64,000 nt of DNA from Alteromonas sp. IB21 (GCF_016405965.1 NZ_JAEFCD010000021.1:1-64000); one strand, 5' to 3'; counted from the stretch's first letter, positions 38,627 to 48,770 are shown. The notes: a model not told the origin generated them from the letters alone. Numbers and translations: made by a program.

Positions 38627-41260
38627 TTAATTAACGAGGGAACCCGAGAGCAATGCACGCACTTCATCTAGCATGGTTTCAGCTTCCGCATATAAATCGG
38701 CTTGCTCAATAATAGCCTGCGCACCCGCGCCTTTCACTTGCTCACTACGCACATCAAGCACAATAGGTATGGCCATTGGCGAGGGTTTTTCAAGATTCAC
38801 CAGCGTAGCTGAATCTACATAGCGAATAAGTAAGTTGGCAAGTCGTCTTAAATCCAGCAGTTCACGCTCTGCATCAGCTCGGGCCACTTTAAGTAAAATG
38901 TGGTCGCGGTCGTGTTCTCGCAAGGTATCGTAAATAAGATCGGTAGAAAACGTTACCTGCTTCATGGTTTTTTGGCTGGCGTGATAACGCTGTTCTGTTA
39001 GGCCGCTTACCACCGCCACTTGCCTAAACGAGCGCTTGAGCATAGGTGCTTGTAGCATCCAATCTTCTAATTCATCACCTAAAATATCAGGCTGAAATAG
39101 CTGCTGCAGTTGCACTTGAGATATTGGATTTACCGATGCCACCGACAAGCCATAATCGGTCACGCTGAAGCTTAAAGGCTTGATACCCATTTTCTCCATT
39201 CGTCGAGTTAGCAACATACCTAAGGTTTGATTCGCTTTTCGTCCGTCGAAGGTGTAGTACAGCGTATAATGCGCCTGCCTGAATGGAAATTGCTCCACCA
39301 GTACCCGCTCAGGGCTAGGCAACTCAGAAAATGCCTGCTGAAGTTTAAGCCACTCTTGTACCTGTGCGGGTAAGGCTCTCCACGACTTTTGTGTCGCTAA
39401 AATTTCGCGTACACCTTCAGCTAAATAAGTTGATAGCGGCATTTGCCCACCTGCGTAGCTTGGTATTTTTGGCTCTTTGGCTTTTGCAGGCTTCGCGTGA
39501 AGCTGCATGTCGCGAATAGCTTCAAAGCGCAGCACTTCTCCCCCAAAGTAAAAGGTGTCTCCCGGCGTTAATTGCTGGGCGAAATACTCTTCTACTTCGC
39601 CGATAATCTTGCCTTGGTTTCCTCTGCGGATACGCTTTACTTTAAGTCGACCCGCTTCAACAATAGTACCTATGTTCTGCCTGTGCCGTTGAATAACACG
39701 GCGATTAGCTGGCGAGAAAGTGCCATCGTCGTTTTTTGTTAAACGCTGGTACCGCTCATAAGCATTAAGAGCACTACCGCCGTCTTGGGTAAACTGCCAT
39801 AGCTTATCGAAATCATCTCTATCTAGCCCTTGATACGGCGTGGCGGTAAGTATTTCTTGGTATAAAGTATCTGGGCTATCAGCCCTACTACATAAACAGT
39901 TCAAAATGAACTGAGGAATAATATCTAGTGCGCCCGGCTGTGGACTTTCGCCATCTAGCTCACCTTTTTCAATCGCGGTGATTGCTGCTTGGCATTCCAG
40001 CGCTTCAAAGCGATTTGCGGGTACTAGTAGCGCTTCGCTAGGTTCGTCGAGCCTGTGGTTAGCCCGCCCTATTCTTTGCAGCAGCCTGCTCACGCCTTTC
40101 GGCGCGCCTACTTGAATGACTTTGTCGACGTCTCCCCAGTCGATACCAAGCTCTAGCGCCGAGGTACATACAATGGCCCGCAGCATACCGCTGGCCATCA
40201 TGGCTTCGGTTTTGCGGCGCTGCTCTTTGCTCAAGCTGCCGTGATACAGCGCAATGGGCAGCGCTGCTTTATTTGCCTCCCACAGCATTTGAAATAGCAG
40301 TTCAGACTGAGCACGGGTATTAACAAAAACCAATGTGGTTTGGGCATTTTCAATAGCTTGGTAGATATCTTCGATAGCGTAGCGAGCCATAAAGCCACCA
40401 AAAGGCATGCGCGCTTTAGAGTGCAACATTTCAACTTTCGGCTTTTCACCTGCTTTCACTTTTACAATATTAGCTACAATGTCACTGCCAGCCAGCCACG
40501 CGCCCAAAGTCTCGGGAAAGGCTACGGTGGCTGACAAACCTATGCGTTTACAGTTTGGTGAGAGTACGCTTAATCGTGCGAGAGCAAGTGATAAAAAATC
40601 GCCGCGTTTATTGGCCATTAAACTATGGGTTTCGTCGATAATAACCCGTTTGAGTTTACCAAATAGCTTATCTGCATCCGCGTAGCTCAACATCAACATG
40701 AGGGATTCAGGGGTAGTGAGCAGGATATGAGGCGGCTTCTTGCGCTGACGCTGGCGCTTGTGCGAGGGCGTATCGCCAGTGCGTGTTTCGGCCGTAATTG
40801 GCAGCGCCATTTCTTCAATGGGCTGCAATAAATTACGGTGGATATCTTGCGTGAGTGCTTTTAGCGGCGAGATGTAAAGGGTATGCAGGCCGTTGAAACC
40901 ACCCTTTTCTTTTCCTTTCTTTTCCTGTCTATCTGTAGCCTTTGTTTCGAGGTGTTCGTCAGTTTCTCTCGACCTAGAAAGCTGTCTCGTTTCAGATGCT
41001 TCAACTGGCACCCCATCTTCCACCATCTCAGCTAGCTCACTCATACCATATGTCTCAGCAAGCTCACTCATACCATATGTCTCAGCAAGTTCGATTAGGC
41101 TAGGCAAAAAGCCGGATAGGGTTTTGCCTGCTCCAGTTGGCGCAATCAATAATGTACAGTCATGCTGGTCTTTTTCTGTCAGCATGGTTTGCTGATAATC
41201 GCGTAATTGCCAGCCTTTTTGTTCAAACCAACGGGCAAAGACTGAAGGAAGTGGGGTCAT
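38627..41260 (-). CDS. lhr: Ligase-associated Lhr-type DEXH helicase
   Basis: An ATP-dependent DNA translocase of the Lhr-core family, 877 residues. Walker A is APTGAGKT (about 39-46), the DEXH box IIDETHSLM, then SATV, and motif VI region QRIGRANHR; the winged-helix and Lhr C-terminal domains follow. Between Walker A and motif Ia is a charged insert (about 58-122) that includes a duplicated 9-residue unit and a Lys/Glu/Arg-rich tail, unlike the compact family core. It is divergent from the exonuclease-ligase pair with a 154-base shared promoter region. Confidence 0.92.
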   Translation of the reverse strand: MTPLPSVFARWFEQKGWQLRDYQQTMLTEKDQHDCTLLIAPTGAGKTLSGFLPSLIELAETYGMSELAETYGMSELAEMVEDGVPVEASETRQLSRSRETDEHLETKATDRQEKKGKEKGGFNGLHTLYISPLKALTQDIHRNLLQPIEEMALPITAETRTGDTPSHKRQRQRKKPPHILLTTPESLMLMLSYADADKLFGKLKRVIIDETHSLMANKRGDFLSLALARLSVLSPNCKRIGLSATVAFPETLGAWLAGSDIVANIVKVKAGEKPKVEMLHSKARMPFGGFMARYAIEDIYQAIENAQTTLVFVNTRAQSELLFQMLWEANKAALPIALYHGSLSKEQRRKTEAMMASGMLRAIVCTSALELGIDWGDVDKVIQVGAPKGVSRLLQRIGRANHRLDEPSEALLVPANRFEALECQAAITAIEKGELDGESPQPGALDIIPQFILNCLCSRADSPDTLYQEILTATPYQGLDRDDFDKLWQFTQDGGSALNAYERYQRLTKNDDGTFSPANRRVIQRHRQNIGTIVEAGRLKVKRIRRGNQGKIIGEVEEYFAQQLTPGDTFYFGGEVLRFEAIRDMQLHAKPAKAKEPKIPSYAGGQMPLSTYLAEGVREILATQKSWRALPAQVQEWLKLQQAFSELPSPERVLVEQFPFRQAHYTLYYTFDGRKANQTLGMLLTRRMEKMGIKPLSFSVTDYGLSVASVNPISQVQLQQLFQPDILGDELEDWMLQAPMLKRSFRQVAVVSGLTEQRYHASQKTMKQVTFSTDLIYDTLREHDRDHILLKVARADAERELLDLRRLANLLIRYVDSATLVNLEKPSPMAIPIVLDVRSEQVKGAGAQAIIEQADLYAEAETMLDEVRALLSGSLVN
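41026..41089 (-). repeat. 27-base tandem repeat inside lhr
   Basis: Two copies (41026-41052 and 41053-41079) differing at one base, plus 10 bases of a third. They encode the repeated ELAETYGMS unit just after the Walker A helix. Because 27 is a multiple of three, copy number changes stay in frame. Confidence 0.9.
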
Positions 41261-41420
41261 TGATGGTTCTTGTTAATACTTTTAGCACTTATACGGCAAA
41301 ACCTTAGTTAGGTTTACTCATGATCTCTTTAGTTTTTAGTGTGTGAGCGGCGTTAAGTGGTCGTTTTTGGGCCGTAAATACGTAGTAACAACAAACTTTT
41401 GTTAACGGATACGTTTGATA

Positions 41421-42437
41421 GTGCACCCATCAACATGGCTGAAAGCTGACGATACCGGCCTTTATTGTGAGCCTGGTGAGTTTTACATTGACCCCATGAA
41501 TGAAGTAGCGACAGCGCTTGTCACACACGGCCACGCTGATCACGCAAGGGCTGGCCATAACAGTGTGTACGCAAGTTCAGAAACACTGTCTATTATGCAA
41601 ACCCGCTACGGTAAAGACATGGCGATTCACCAGCACGCTGTAACGTTAGGAAAAACCATTGAGTTTAATGACGTAAAAGTCACGTTTTATCCTGCAGGCC
41701 ACATTCTTGGGTCTACACAGATTCTGATTGAATATGCAGGCTACCGCGTTGTGGTTTCTGGCGATTACAAGCGCCGTCACGATCCTACCTGCCCTCCGTT
41801 TGAAGTTGTCCCTTGCGATGTTTTGATTACCGAGGCCACTTTTGGGCTTCCTGTTTTTAAGCATCCGCCCATTGAACATGAAATTGAAAAGCTGCTTCAT
41901 TCGTTGCGGGTTTTTCCCGAGCGATGTCATCTAGTAGGCGCATATGCATTAGGTAAATGCCAACGGGTGATATTAGCACTGCGCGACGCGGGTTACGCCA
42001 AGCCAATTTACTTACACGGTGCGCAGCTAAAACTGTGCGATTTATACAAGCAATTGGGAATAGACTTGGGTGAGTTAATTCCAGTATCTGAGGTAACGGA
42101 TAAAAAAACCTTGGCCGGTGAGATAGTCATTGCGCCGCCTTCGGCACTTGCTGACAGATGGTCACGAAGCTTACCTAATGTGCGTCCGGTTGTGGCATCT
42201 GGTTGGATGCAAATTCGCGCTCGTGCCAAGCAAAAAAATGCCGAGCTGCCACTTATTATTTCTGATCATTGCGACTGGCCCGAATTGCTGCAAACCATCG
42301 AAGAAGTAAACCCAAAAGAAGTGTGGGTGACCCACGGCAGAGAAGACGCCTTAATGTATCAGGCAGAGAAGATGGGGTTTAAAGCCAGAGCATTATCGCT
42401 AGTTGGTTATGACGAAGAAGAGCAAGGAGGCGACTAG
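41421..42437 (+). CDS. Ligase-associated MBL-fold exonuclease
   Basis: Metallo-beta-lactamase-fold nuclease, about 338-340 residues, of the ligase-associated exonuclease family. The metal motif is THGHADHARAG (near 36-46), with further ligands in PAGHILGSTQ, SGDYKRR and near the end (SDHCDW, VTHGRED). The start is either GTG at 41421 or TTG at 41415, six bases upstream; neither has a clearly better ribosome site. Its stop overlaps the ligase start by one base, so the two are coupled. Confidence 0.9.
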   Translation: MHPSTWLKADDTGLYCEPGEFYIDPMNEVATALVTHGHADHARAGHNSVYASSETLSIMQTRYGKDMAIHQHAVTLGKTIEFNDVKVTFYPAGHILGSTQILIEYAGYRVVVSGDYKRRHDPTCPPFEVVPCDVLITEATFGLPVFKHPPIEHEIEKLLHSLRVFPERCHLVGAYALGKCQRVILALRDAGYAKPIYLHGAQLKLCDLYKQLGIDLGELIPVSEVTDKKTLAGEIVIAPPSALADRWSRSLPNVRPVVASGWMQIRARAKQKNAELPLIISDHCDWPELLQTIEEVNPKEVWVTHGREDALMYQAEKMGFKARALSLVGYDEEEQGGD

Positions 42438-44167
42438 TGGAGGCGTTCAGTAACTTACTAGAGCAACTTTATTACACTGCTGGTACCAAGGCAAAAGCGC
42501 AGCTTATCGCTGACTACATTGCCAATACGCCAGACCCCGACCGAGGCTGGGCCATCGCCGCTATGGCGGGCACGCTGCGCTTCGACTTTTTTAAGCGCAA
42601 CACGGTAAAGAAGCTTGTTACCGAACACACTGACCCCGCCCTTTTCGCCATGAGCTACGATTATGTCGGTGAAGTGAGCGAAACCGTGGCCCATTTATGG
42701 CCCCACAGCGAGCCCGCGGATTTCCTTCCAAGTCTCACTGAAGTGGTTGAAACCTTTGCATCGGTGAGTAAACAAAAGGTGTCGGAAACGCTGGCCAATT
42801 ATTTAACCATAATGACGCCAGCTCAGCGCTGGGCCTTATTGAAGTTAGGTACGCGAGGGCTGCGCATAGGCGTGTCGGCCCGCTCTATTAAACAAATACT
42901 AGCCGATTATGGCGATAAAGATATCAAAGAAATAGAAACACTTTGGCATGCGGTTCACCCCCCTTACGTTGACATGCTTCGATGGCTAGAAGGAAAAGCT
43001 GAAAAGCCAGATATCGAAAATGCGGTAACCTTTCACCCGGTCATGCTTTCTCACCCCATTGAAGACAGCGATATTGAGGCATTTACTGAGAACACATGGC
43101 AAATTGAAAACAAGTACGACGGCATTCGTGTACAGCTCGTTGTTAAGTCAAGTAAAGCTTTTAATGATAGGTCTATTGATAGTGATACAACCAATGAGGA
43201 TGAGCCCGAAAAAGCACTCTTTTCCCGCACTGGCGATGACATCAGCCACTCATTTCCCGACTTACTTGAGTCTGTTAGCGGTAACATGGTGTTAGATGGA
43301 GAACTGCTGGTTATCCACAACGTGGAACATGGCTATGACTTATCTAGAGAATCAACCGCTCAAGGTATGACTACTGGAAATACAACGAGTGGTAAAAGCG
43401 ACTCACAGGCTTGGTCCACCGCGCAGCCGGATGTGGACACCTTCAACGCGCTTCAGCAGCGCCTTAATAAGAAAAAACCAAGCAAAGCGCTACAGTCTTC
43501 CGCTCCTGTAGGGCTCATTGTGTACGACGCCTTAGTGCTTAATGGTGAGGATCTCACTGAAAAAACGTTGAAAGCTCGGCGCCAAGCCCTTGAAAAGTGG
43601 TTTAGCGAAAATAGTAACAACCGTTTGTTTCTATCAGAAACCCTTACCGCTACCTCCTCTCAAAGCCTTCGCAAGCTTCACGCTCAAGTTTGTCAAAACC
43701 GTGCTGTCGAGGGGCTAATGATAAAGCGCCTCGATAGTAAGTACATTCCCGGCAGGCCGAAGGGTAAGTGGTTTAAATGGAAGCGCGATCCACTGGTTGT
43801 TGATGCTGTGATGATGTACGCGCAGCGCGGGCATGGTAAGCGTTCTAGCTTTTATTCCGATTACACCTTTGGTGCGTGGGAAGACAACCAACTACTGCCC
43901 ATTGGAAAAGCATATTCAGGCTTCACCGATGAAGAGCTTAAGAAGCTGGATAACTGGGTGAGACGCAATGCAGTGGGCCGCTTCGGGCCCGTACGGGAAG
44001 TTAAAAAAGAACTCGTATTAGAAGTGGCATTCGACGCTGTACACCCTTCATCAAGGCACAAATCTGGAGTTGCGCTTCGTTTTCCACGTATACATAGAAT
44101 TCGTTGGGACAAGCCTGCCAATGAAGCTGACACCTTGGCAAATGTAAAAGCGTTAATAGAGAGTTAA
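42437..44167 (+). CDS. ATP-dependent DNA ligase (ligase-associated repair module)
   Basis: A 576-residue bacterial ATP-dependent ligase. The N-terminal DNA-binding domain precedes the nucleotidyltransferase with the adenylated Lys226 in ENKYDGIRVQ; GRPKGKWFKWKRD is motif V, and the OB domain ends with RFPRIHRIRWDKP (motif VI). Two hydrophilic Ser/Asp/Thr-rich inserts, at about 234-262 and 303-340, make it longer than usual. It works with the exonuclease, helicase and PdeM next door, presumably in DNA break repair alongside the NAD-dependent ligase. Confidence 0.93.
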   Translation: MEAFSNLLEQLYYTAGTKAKAQLIADYIANTPDPDRGWAIAAMAGTLRFDFFKRNTVKKLVTEHTDPALFAMSYDYVGEVSETVAHLWPHSEPADFLPSLTEVVETFASVSKQKVSETLANYLTIMTPAQRWALLKLGTRGLRIGVSARSIKQILADYGDKDIKEIETLWHAVHPPYVDMLRWLEGKAEKPDIENAVTFHPVMLSHPIEDSDIEAFTENTWQIENKYDGIRVQLVVKSSKAFNDRSIDSDTTNEDEPEKALFSRTGDDISHSFPDLLESVSGNMVLDGELLVIHNVEHGYDLSRESTAQGMTTGNTTSGKSDSQAWSTAQPDVDTFNALQQRLNKKKPSKALQSSAPVGLIVYDALVLNGEDLTEKTLKARRQALEKWFSENSNNRLFLSETLTATSSQSLRKLHAQVCQNRAVEGLMIKRLDSKYIPGRPKGKWFKWKRDPLVVDAVMMYAQRGHGKRSSFYSDYTFGAWEDNQLLPIGKAYSGFTDEELKKLDNWVRRNAVGRFGPVREVKKELVLEVAFDAVHPSSRHKSGVALRFPRIHRIRWDKPANEADTLANVKALIES

Positions 44168-44269
44168 TACCAGCCCCCAAAAACACTTTCTTAGTCATGC
44201 AAAATCGCAGAGAATGGGAGAAGACAAATCATCGGGTTTACAGCCTGAACAAAACAATAGGAAGTCGCC

Positions 44270-44845
44270 ATGCCTAAGGCTAGTGAAATTAAAAAGAATA
44301 ACACCGTGGTATTTGACGGAAAAGCTTGCATTGTTCGCGATATTGAACGCTCTGTTCCCCAAGGCCGTGCTGGTGGCAGTATTTATCGCATGCGTATGTA
44401 TGACGTGGTAACGGGTGCTAAATACGACGAAACGTTTAAAGACTCAGATACGTTGGATATGGCAGACCTCACCCGTCGCCCAGCAATGTTTTCTTATATT
44501 GACGGTGACGAGTATGTGTTTATGGATAAGGAAGACTACACCCCTTATCACTTGAACAAAGAAAGTATTGAAAACGAAGCCTTATTCATTAATGAAGAAA
44601 CCGACGGTATCCAGGTTGTTATCGTAAGCGAAGTTCCCGTGGCATTAGACTTGCCAATGAGCGTTGAGCTCGAAGTCGTAGAGACAGACCCTTCTATCAA
44701 AGGTGCGTCGGCAACATCACGTACTAAACCAGCCACGCTTTCAACTGGTCTGGTAATACAGGTACCTGAATATATCAGCACCGGTGAATGGATTAAGGTC
44801 AACACTGAAGAACGCAAGTTTCAAAGCAGAGCAGATAAGCACTAG
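44270..44845 (+). CDS. efpL: Elongation factor P-like protein EfpL (YeiP)
   Basis: A 191-residue EF-P paralogue. In place of the modified lysine loop of EF-P it has an extended loop with arginine ([15 protein letters not shown], about 30-44), characteristic of EfpL, which relieves ribosome stalling at proline-rich and some other motifs. Three beta-barrel domains are complete ([36 protein letters not shown]). GGAAG precedes the ATG. It is a single-gene unit closed by a terminator. Confidence 0.94.
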   Translation: MPKASEIKKNNTVVFDGKACIVRDIERSVPQGRAGGSIYRMRMYDVVTGAKYDETFKDSDTLDMADLTRRPAMFSYIDGDEYVFMDKEDYTPYHLNKESIENEALFINEETDGIQVVIVSEVPVALDLPMSVELEVVETDPSIKGASATSRTKPATLSTGLVIQVPEYISTGEWIKVNTEERKFQSRADKH

Positions 44846-44912
44846 GCTCAATTAATGCAGTTAGCTCAATAGCCTGGCACTTTCAATGTCGCTGTTGCTA
44901 GTACTTAGAAAT

Positions 44913-44948
44913 AAAAGAGGGTTCAGTTTGACGTGAACCCTCTTTTTT
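44913..44948. terminator. Bidirectional terminator between efpL and fructokinase
   Basis: AAAAGAGGGTTCA / TGAACCCTCTTTT with an 8-base loop and a T-run on the plus side, and an A-run giving T on the minus side. It lies between convergent genes. Confidence 0.9.
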
Positions 44949-44967
44949 TAACAGTCTGACAAATAAC

Positions 44968-45936
44968 TTATTTAGCGATATTAGCCTGTGTAGGCAGCGC
45001 GCTAAATGCGCCGTACTGGGTTACTGTATAAGCTCCGCAGCGAATGGCAAATTCAGTCGCTTCACTAACGTTTTCAAAGTTTTCTGCCCAAGCGTCGAAT
45101 TCATCGGCATTTTTTACTTTAGTGGAAAGGAAATACAGGAAACCACCAATGAACGAGTCACCTGCTGCTGTGGTGTCTTTCACATCCATTTTTGGCGATG
45201 CTAGCGTGCCGCTAAACGACTTAGTAATATAGTGAATTGGCTCGCCGCCATCAGTAACCAGCACCACTTTAACGCCGCTATCTAACCACTGCTGCACTTT
45301 TGTATCGGCATTTTCTTCGCCATAAAGCTCCGCGAGCTCTTCACGGCTTGCTTTTAGTATAGACACTTTCTTCGCCGCTTCGTCTATACGCGTTGGCGCG
45401 TTGACGGTGTCATCCCAAAACGCTGGGCGATAATTGATATCCAAGCACACCATCATGCCGTTTTCCTTCGCCTTGTTTAGAATAAACTCAGTGCCAGGAA
45501 TAAGCTCAGGGCCTGAAATCGAACCCGAACAGAAGTGAAGTACAGTATTTTTATCGCAATCGATTGTCGATAAATCTTGCTCTGAAATGTGCTTGTGTGC
45601 TGCATTATCGACGTAAAAGTCGAACGAGCGCTCGCCGTTTTCATCTAAATTAACAAATGCTAACGCGGTATTACCTTCTTGTGTTGTCCACACGAAATCT
45701 GTATTAACTTTATAGTGCTCAAGCATCTCTTTAAGAAACGCGCCAAAGGTATCATCGCCAACTTTCGATACCATTGCACTCTCGCCACCCAGTTGCGCTA
45801 CCGCTACAGCAACGTTTGCAGGCGCACCACCCGCATAAGGTTGAAAAGGTTTCATGGCTGGTATGTTGCCATCTTTGGGCGCCGCACCTTGGCTTAACAT
45901 ATCAATAAGCACTTCACCTAAACATAAAATTTTCAT
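44968..45936 (-). CDS. Fructokinase (PfkB family)
   Basis: A sugar kinase of 322 residues from the ATG at 45936, which has GAGG upstream; an in-frame TTG at 45954 is less likely. The N-terminal GGAPANVAVAVAQLGG (about 36-51) and the C-terminal DTTAAGDSFIGGFLYF with the catalytic Asp are the PfkB signatures. It most resembles fructokinases and could phosphorylate the fructose released by amylosucrase. It is divergent from a ROK regulator. Confidence 0.88.
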   Translation of the reverse strand: MKILCLGEVLIDMLSQGAAPKDGNIPAMKPFQPYAGGAPANVAVAVAQLGGESAMVSKVGDDTFGAFLKEMLEHYKVNTDFVWTTQEGNTALAFVNLDENGERSFDFYVDNAAHKHISEQDLSTIDCDKNTVLHFCSGSISGPELIPGTEFILNKAKENGMMVCLDINYRPAFWDDTVNAPTRIDEAAKKVSILKASREELAELYGEENADTKVQQWLDSGVKVVLVTDGGEPIHYITKSFSGTLASPKMDVKDTTAAGDSFIGGFLYFLSTKVKNADEFDAWAENFENVSEATEFAIRCGAYTVTQYGAFSALPTQANIAK

Positions 45937-45995
45937 ACCGGCCTCGTTCAACAAAGTTCAAAATAGACGGTTAAATTTGTGCATAAAACACAAAG

Positions 45996-46010
45996 TTAAC
46001 GAATCGTTAA
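45996..46010. promoter_or_regulatory. Candidate operator between fructokinase and ROK regulator
   Basis: TTAACGAATCGTTAA is a 15-base palindrome, perfect except at the central base, 60 bases upstream of the fructokinase ATG. Its position in a divergent regulator/target spacer suggests binding by the ROK protein. No experimental link is known to me. Confidence 0.45.
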
Positions 46011-46220
46011 ATAATTGGGGCATAGTATTGTCGAAAGAAACAATTAAATCAACCCAATTGATTTAAAATCAGCCTAAAGAATTGTAGGATATGCTTGCGT
46101 AGTGTTAGATCATGATAAAAAACTATTTCTGAACAAAGCACTACCCTAATTCTTAAATTTGATACGCGGCTAGCTTGTTATTAAACTCTAGTCTCTCTTA
46201 ATGGACAGATTGTAATTATA

Positions 46221-47393
46221 TTGAATATTGAACCGGCTTTTCACCTGCCATCCCAAAAGACGCCTTTACTCCTCGATGCTCGCTCAACCAATGAACGGGA
46301 AATCCTAACGCTTATTCGTCAACGTGTTGCATTACCCAAGGCTGAAATCGCTCAATTAACCGGTTTGTCCGCGCAATCCGCTACGGTAATCATAAAAAAG
46401 CTAGAAGCCGATGGTTTAGTAAAACGTTTAAAGCCTATTAAAGGTGGTGTAGGTCAGCCGAAGGTTCCTTTTGGTATTGACGCTAATGGTGCATTTGGCG
46501 TTGGCCTTAAGGTTGGTCGCCGTAGCTTCGACATGACACTGCTTGACTTAAAAGGCAATGTAAAAGCAACACTTCACGAAAAGTCTGACTATCCAACGGT
46601 TAGCAATTTACTTAATTTCGCAAAGCGTGCCTTCAACGTGCTCATTAAGAATCTTGATACCGACCAACAACGCCTTGTTAGGGGTTTAGGCGTAGCTATG
46701 CCCTTCGAGATTTGGAGTTGGGCAGAGGAGGCTGGTGCTCCGAAAAATGAATTAGAAGAGTGGAGAGAATTCGATCCTCAAAGCGCCCTTGAAGACCTTC
46801 TCAACTTACCGGTATTTATTAAAAATGACGCGGGAGCGGCGTGCAGCGCCGAAATGTCTTTCGGCAATCCTAACCGTTACGAAAGCTTCTTATATATTTT
46901 CGTTGGCACCTTTTTAGGCGGTGGTCTTGTCTTGAATGGCCAGCTGATAAACGGAAAAACGGGCAATGCAGGCGCTATTGGCTCTTTACCATTTTTTAGC
47001 GGCACTTCGCAGCGCCAGTTGATTACTCAATCTTCGCTCTATTTGTTAGAACGGGCACTCGTAGACGCTGGGCAAAACGGCAAACATATTTATGAATCGC
47101 CTTCACACTGGTCATGCGACGAGGGCGTCGTTGACTATTGGCTTTCAGAAACCGCCAAGGGATTAGCATTTGCAACTCAATGCGCAATGAGCCTTTTGGA
47201 TGTAGAGGGTGTAATCATAGATGGTGCTATCCCTAATGACGTAAAGAAATCGCTGGTTGAGAGAACCAAAGGGTCGATGGAGCATCTTGATATGCGCGGG
47301 CTTTCAAAGATACAAGTGAGTCCTGGCCTTGTCGGCGCAAAAGCGCAATCTATCGGCAGTGCAAACTTAGCGCTCCAAGCAAACTATTACTAA
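46221..47393 (+). CDS. ROK-family transcriptional regulator
   Basis: A 390-residue NagC/Mlc-like regulator. An N-terminal winged helix-turn-helix (about 24-72, ALPKAEIAQLTGLSAQSATVIIKKLEADGLV) precedes a sugar kinase-like ROK domain. The usual zinc-binding cysteine cluster after GNAGAIGSLPFF is absent, so it lacks one hallmark of the family. The TTG start is the only plausible start after an upstream in-frame stop; no clear ribosome site is seen. It is probably the local regulator of the fructokinase gene. Confidence 0.85.
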   Translation: MNIEPAFHLPSQKTPLLLDARSTNEREILTLIRQRVALPKAEIAQLTGLSAQSATVIIKKLEADGLVKRLKPIKGGVGQPKVPFGIDANGAFGVGLKVGRRSFDMTLLDLKGNVKATLHEKSDYPTVSNLLNFAKRAFNVLIKNLDTDQQRLVRGLGVAMPFEIWSWAEEAGAPKNELEEWREFDPQSALEDLLNLPVFIKNDAGAACSAEMSFGNPNRYESFLYIFVGTFLGGGLVLNGQLINGKTGNAGAIGSLPFFSGTSQRQLITQSSLYLLERALVDAGQNGKHIYESPSHWSCDEGVVDYWLSETAKGLAFATQCAMSLLDVEGVIIDGAIPNDVKKSLVERTKGSMEHLDMRGLSKIQVSPGLVGAKAQSIGSANLALQANYY

Positions 47394-47502
47394 TCATCTG
47401 AAAGTTCAAGACAGCGTTGGGGCGGTATACCAGTGAGAGAAAAATAAACGCGCTGGCACCGCAGTATGATTGGTCTCTTCAAATAAGAAGGAGCGAGAGA
47501 GC

Positions 47503-48162
47503 CTACCTAGTCACGACGTTTTTAGCCCCTTTAAGCAGCGCCTCTTTATCTATCTTATTAGGCACTTCCACACCACGTCGCGCTGCTGGCCTTGCTTCAA
47601 TACTGTTCTTCCAGCGAATGAGATTATCCAAGCCTTCAATGCTAACACCTGACCATTCGTAAGTGCGCACCCAGCACCAGTTAGCCATGTCAGCAATACT
47701 ATAGTCGTTGACCAAGTATTCACGGTCCTCTAGCCTGCCATCGAGCACAGTGAACAGACGTCGAACTTCGTTTTGGTATCGCTCGATAGCAACAGGGATT
47801 TTTTCTTCTAAGTACCGATAAAATACGTTGGCTTGCCCCATCATCGGGCCAATTCCACCCATCTGAAACATCAGCCACTGGATAACCTGGCTTTTACCCT
47901 TAGCATCACTTGGCAAGAACATTCCGGTCTTTTCAGCGAGATAAATCATAATGGCGCCGGACTCGAAAACAACGTGGCCATCGGCGTCTCTATCTACGAT
48001 AACGGGTATACGTCCATTCGGGTTCGTGGCCAAAAACTCAGGGGTTTTCTGCTCGCCTTTCATTAAATTAACCGCATGAGCAGTGTATTCAAGACCCATC
48101 TCTTCTAACGCCACCGACGCTTTCCAGCCATTGGGCGTTGCCGCAGTATATAAATCTATCAT
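47503..48162 (-). CDS. Glutathione S-transferase-like protein
   Basis: A 219-residue two-domain GST of the Nu/YfcG-like type. The thioredoxin-like domain begins [21 protein letters not shown], where Thr/Asn take the place of the catalytic Tyr or Cys; [11 protein letters not shown] (about 47-57) and [13 protein letters not shown] are the glutathione-binding blocks. Its ATG overlaps the upstream GST stop (TAATG), so both are co-translated. The substrate is unknown; peroxide or disulfide reduction is typical. Confidence 0.9.
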   Translation of the reverse strand: MIDLYTAATPNGWKASVALEEMGLEYTAHAVNLMKGEQKTPEFLATNPNGRIPVIVDRDADGHVVFESGAIMIYLAEKTGMFLPSDAKGKSQVIQWLMFQMGGIGPMMGQANVFYRYLEEKIPVAIERYQNEVRRLFTVLDGRLEDREYLVNDYSIADMANWCWVRTYEWSGVSIEGLDNLIRWKNSIEARPAARRGVEVPNKIDKEALLKGAKNVVTR

Positions 48163-48770
48163 TAGGCTTTTGCACTCGCTCTGTTACTCACCGCTTCGTA
48201 CCAGCGAGCTAAATTAACATGCTCTTCGCTCATACGTATTTTTACAACTCGGGCAAAATCCATAGCGCATAACGCCGTTATGTCAGCAATAGAAAAAGCA
48301 TCTCCCGCTATGTATTCTTTCACACCAAGTCGGCGCTCTAAAATATTGAGATATTTAGCCGCATTTATACCAGCTTCTTTGCCATATTCAGGAACCGGCG
48401 TCATACGGTCTTTGAAGTAGCCCGTGGTATGCTGAAAGCACATGCCTACTTGCATCATAAATGCCAGCTCTACTTGTCGCTGCCACATCGATATCGTGGC
48501 TTTTTCAACGGGAGTTGTACCCATTAACGGCGGTTCTGGCTGAAGCGCTTCAAAGTAAGTGCAAATGGCATCGGTTTCAGCAATACAGGTACCGTCATCA
48601 AGCTCTAGAATAGGAATTTTTCCCAGCGGATTTTTGGCACGCATTTCTGCACTTAAGTTTTCCCCTTTCTGAATGTCGACTTGAACATAGTCAACATCAA
48701 TGCCTTTCTCGGCTAAAAACATGCGTACTCGGCGTGGATTGGGTGCGGTCTTCGTTTCGTAGATTTTCAT
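48162..48770 (-). CDS. Glutathione S-transferase-like protein
   Basis: A second GST, 202 residues from the preferred ATG at 48770, since [21 protein letters not shown] begins the thioredoxin fold. A longer frame to 48875 adds 35 residues that do not fit the family. [24 protein letters not shown] (about 54-77) is the glutathione site; the C-terminal helical domain follows. It precedes the other GST with overlapping stop and start. Confidence 0.9.
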   Translation of the reverse strand: MKIYETKTAPNPRRVRMFLAEKGIDVDYVQVDIQKGENLSAEMRAKNPLGKIPILELDDGTCIAETDAICTYFEALQPEPPLMGTTPVEKATISMWQRQVELAFMMQVGMCFQHTTGYFKDRMTPVPEYGKEAGINAAKYLNILERRLGVKEYIAGDAFSIADITALCAMDFARVVKIRMSEEHVNLARWYEAVSNRASAKA

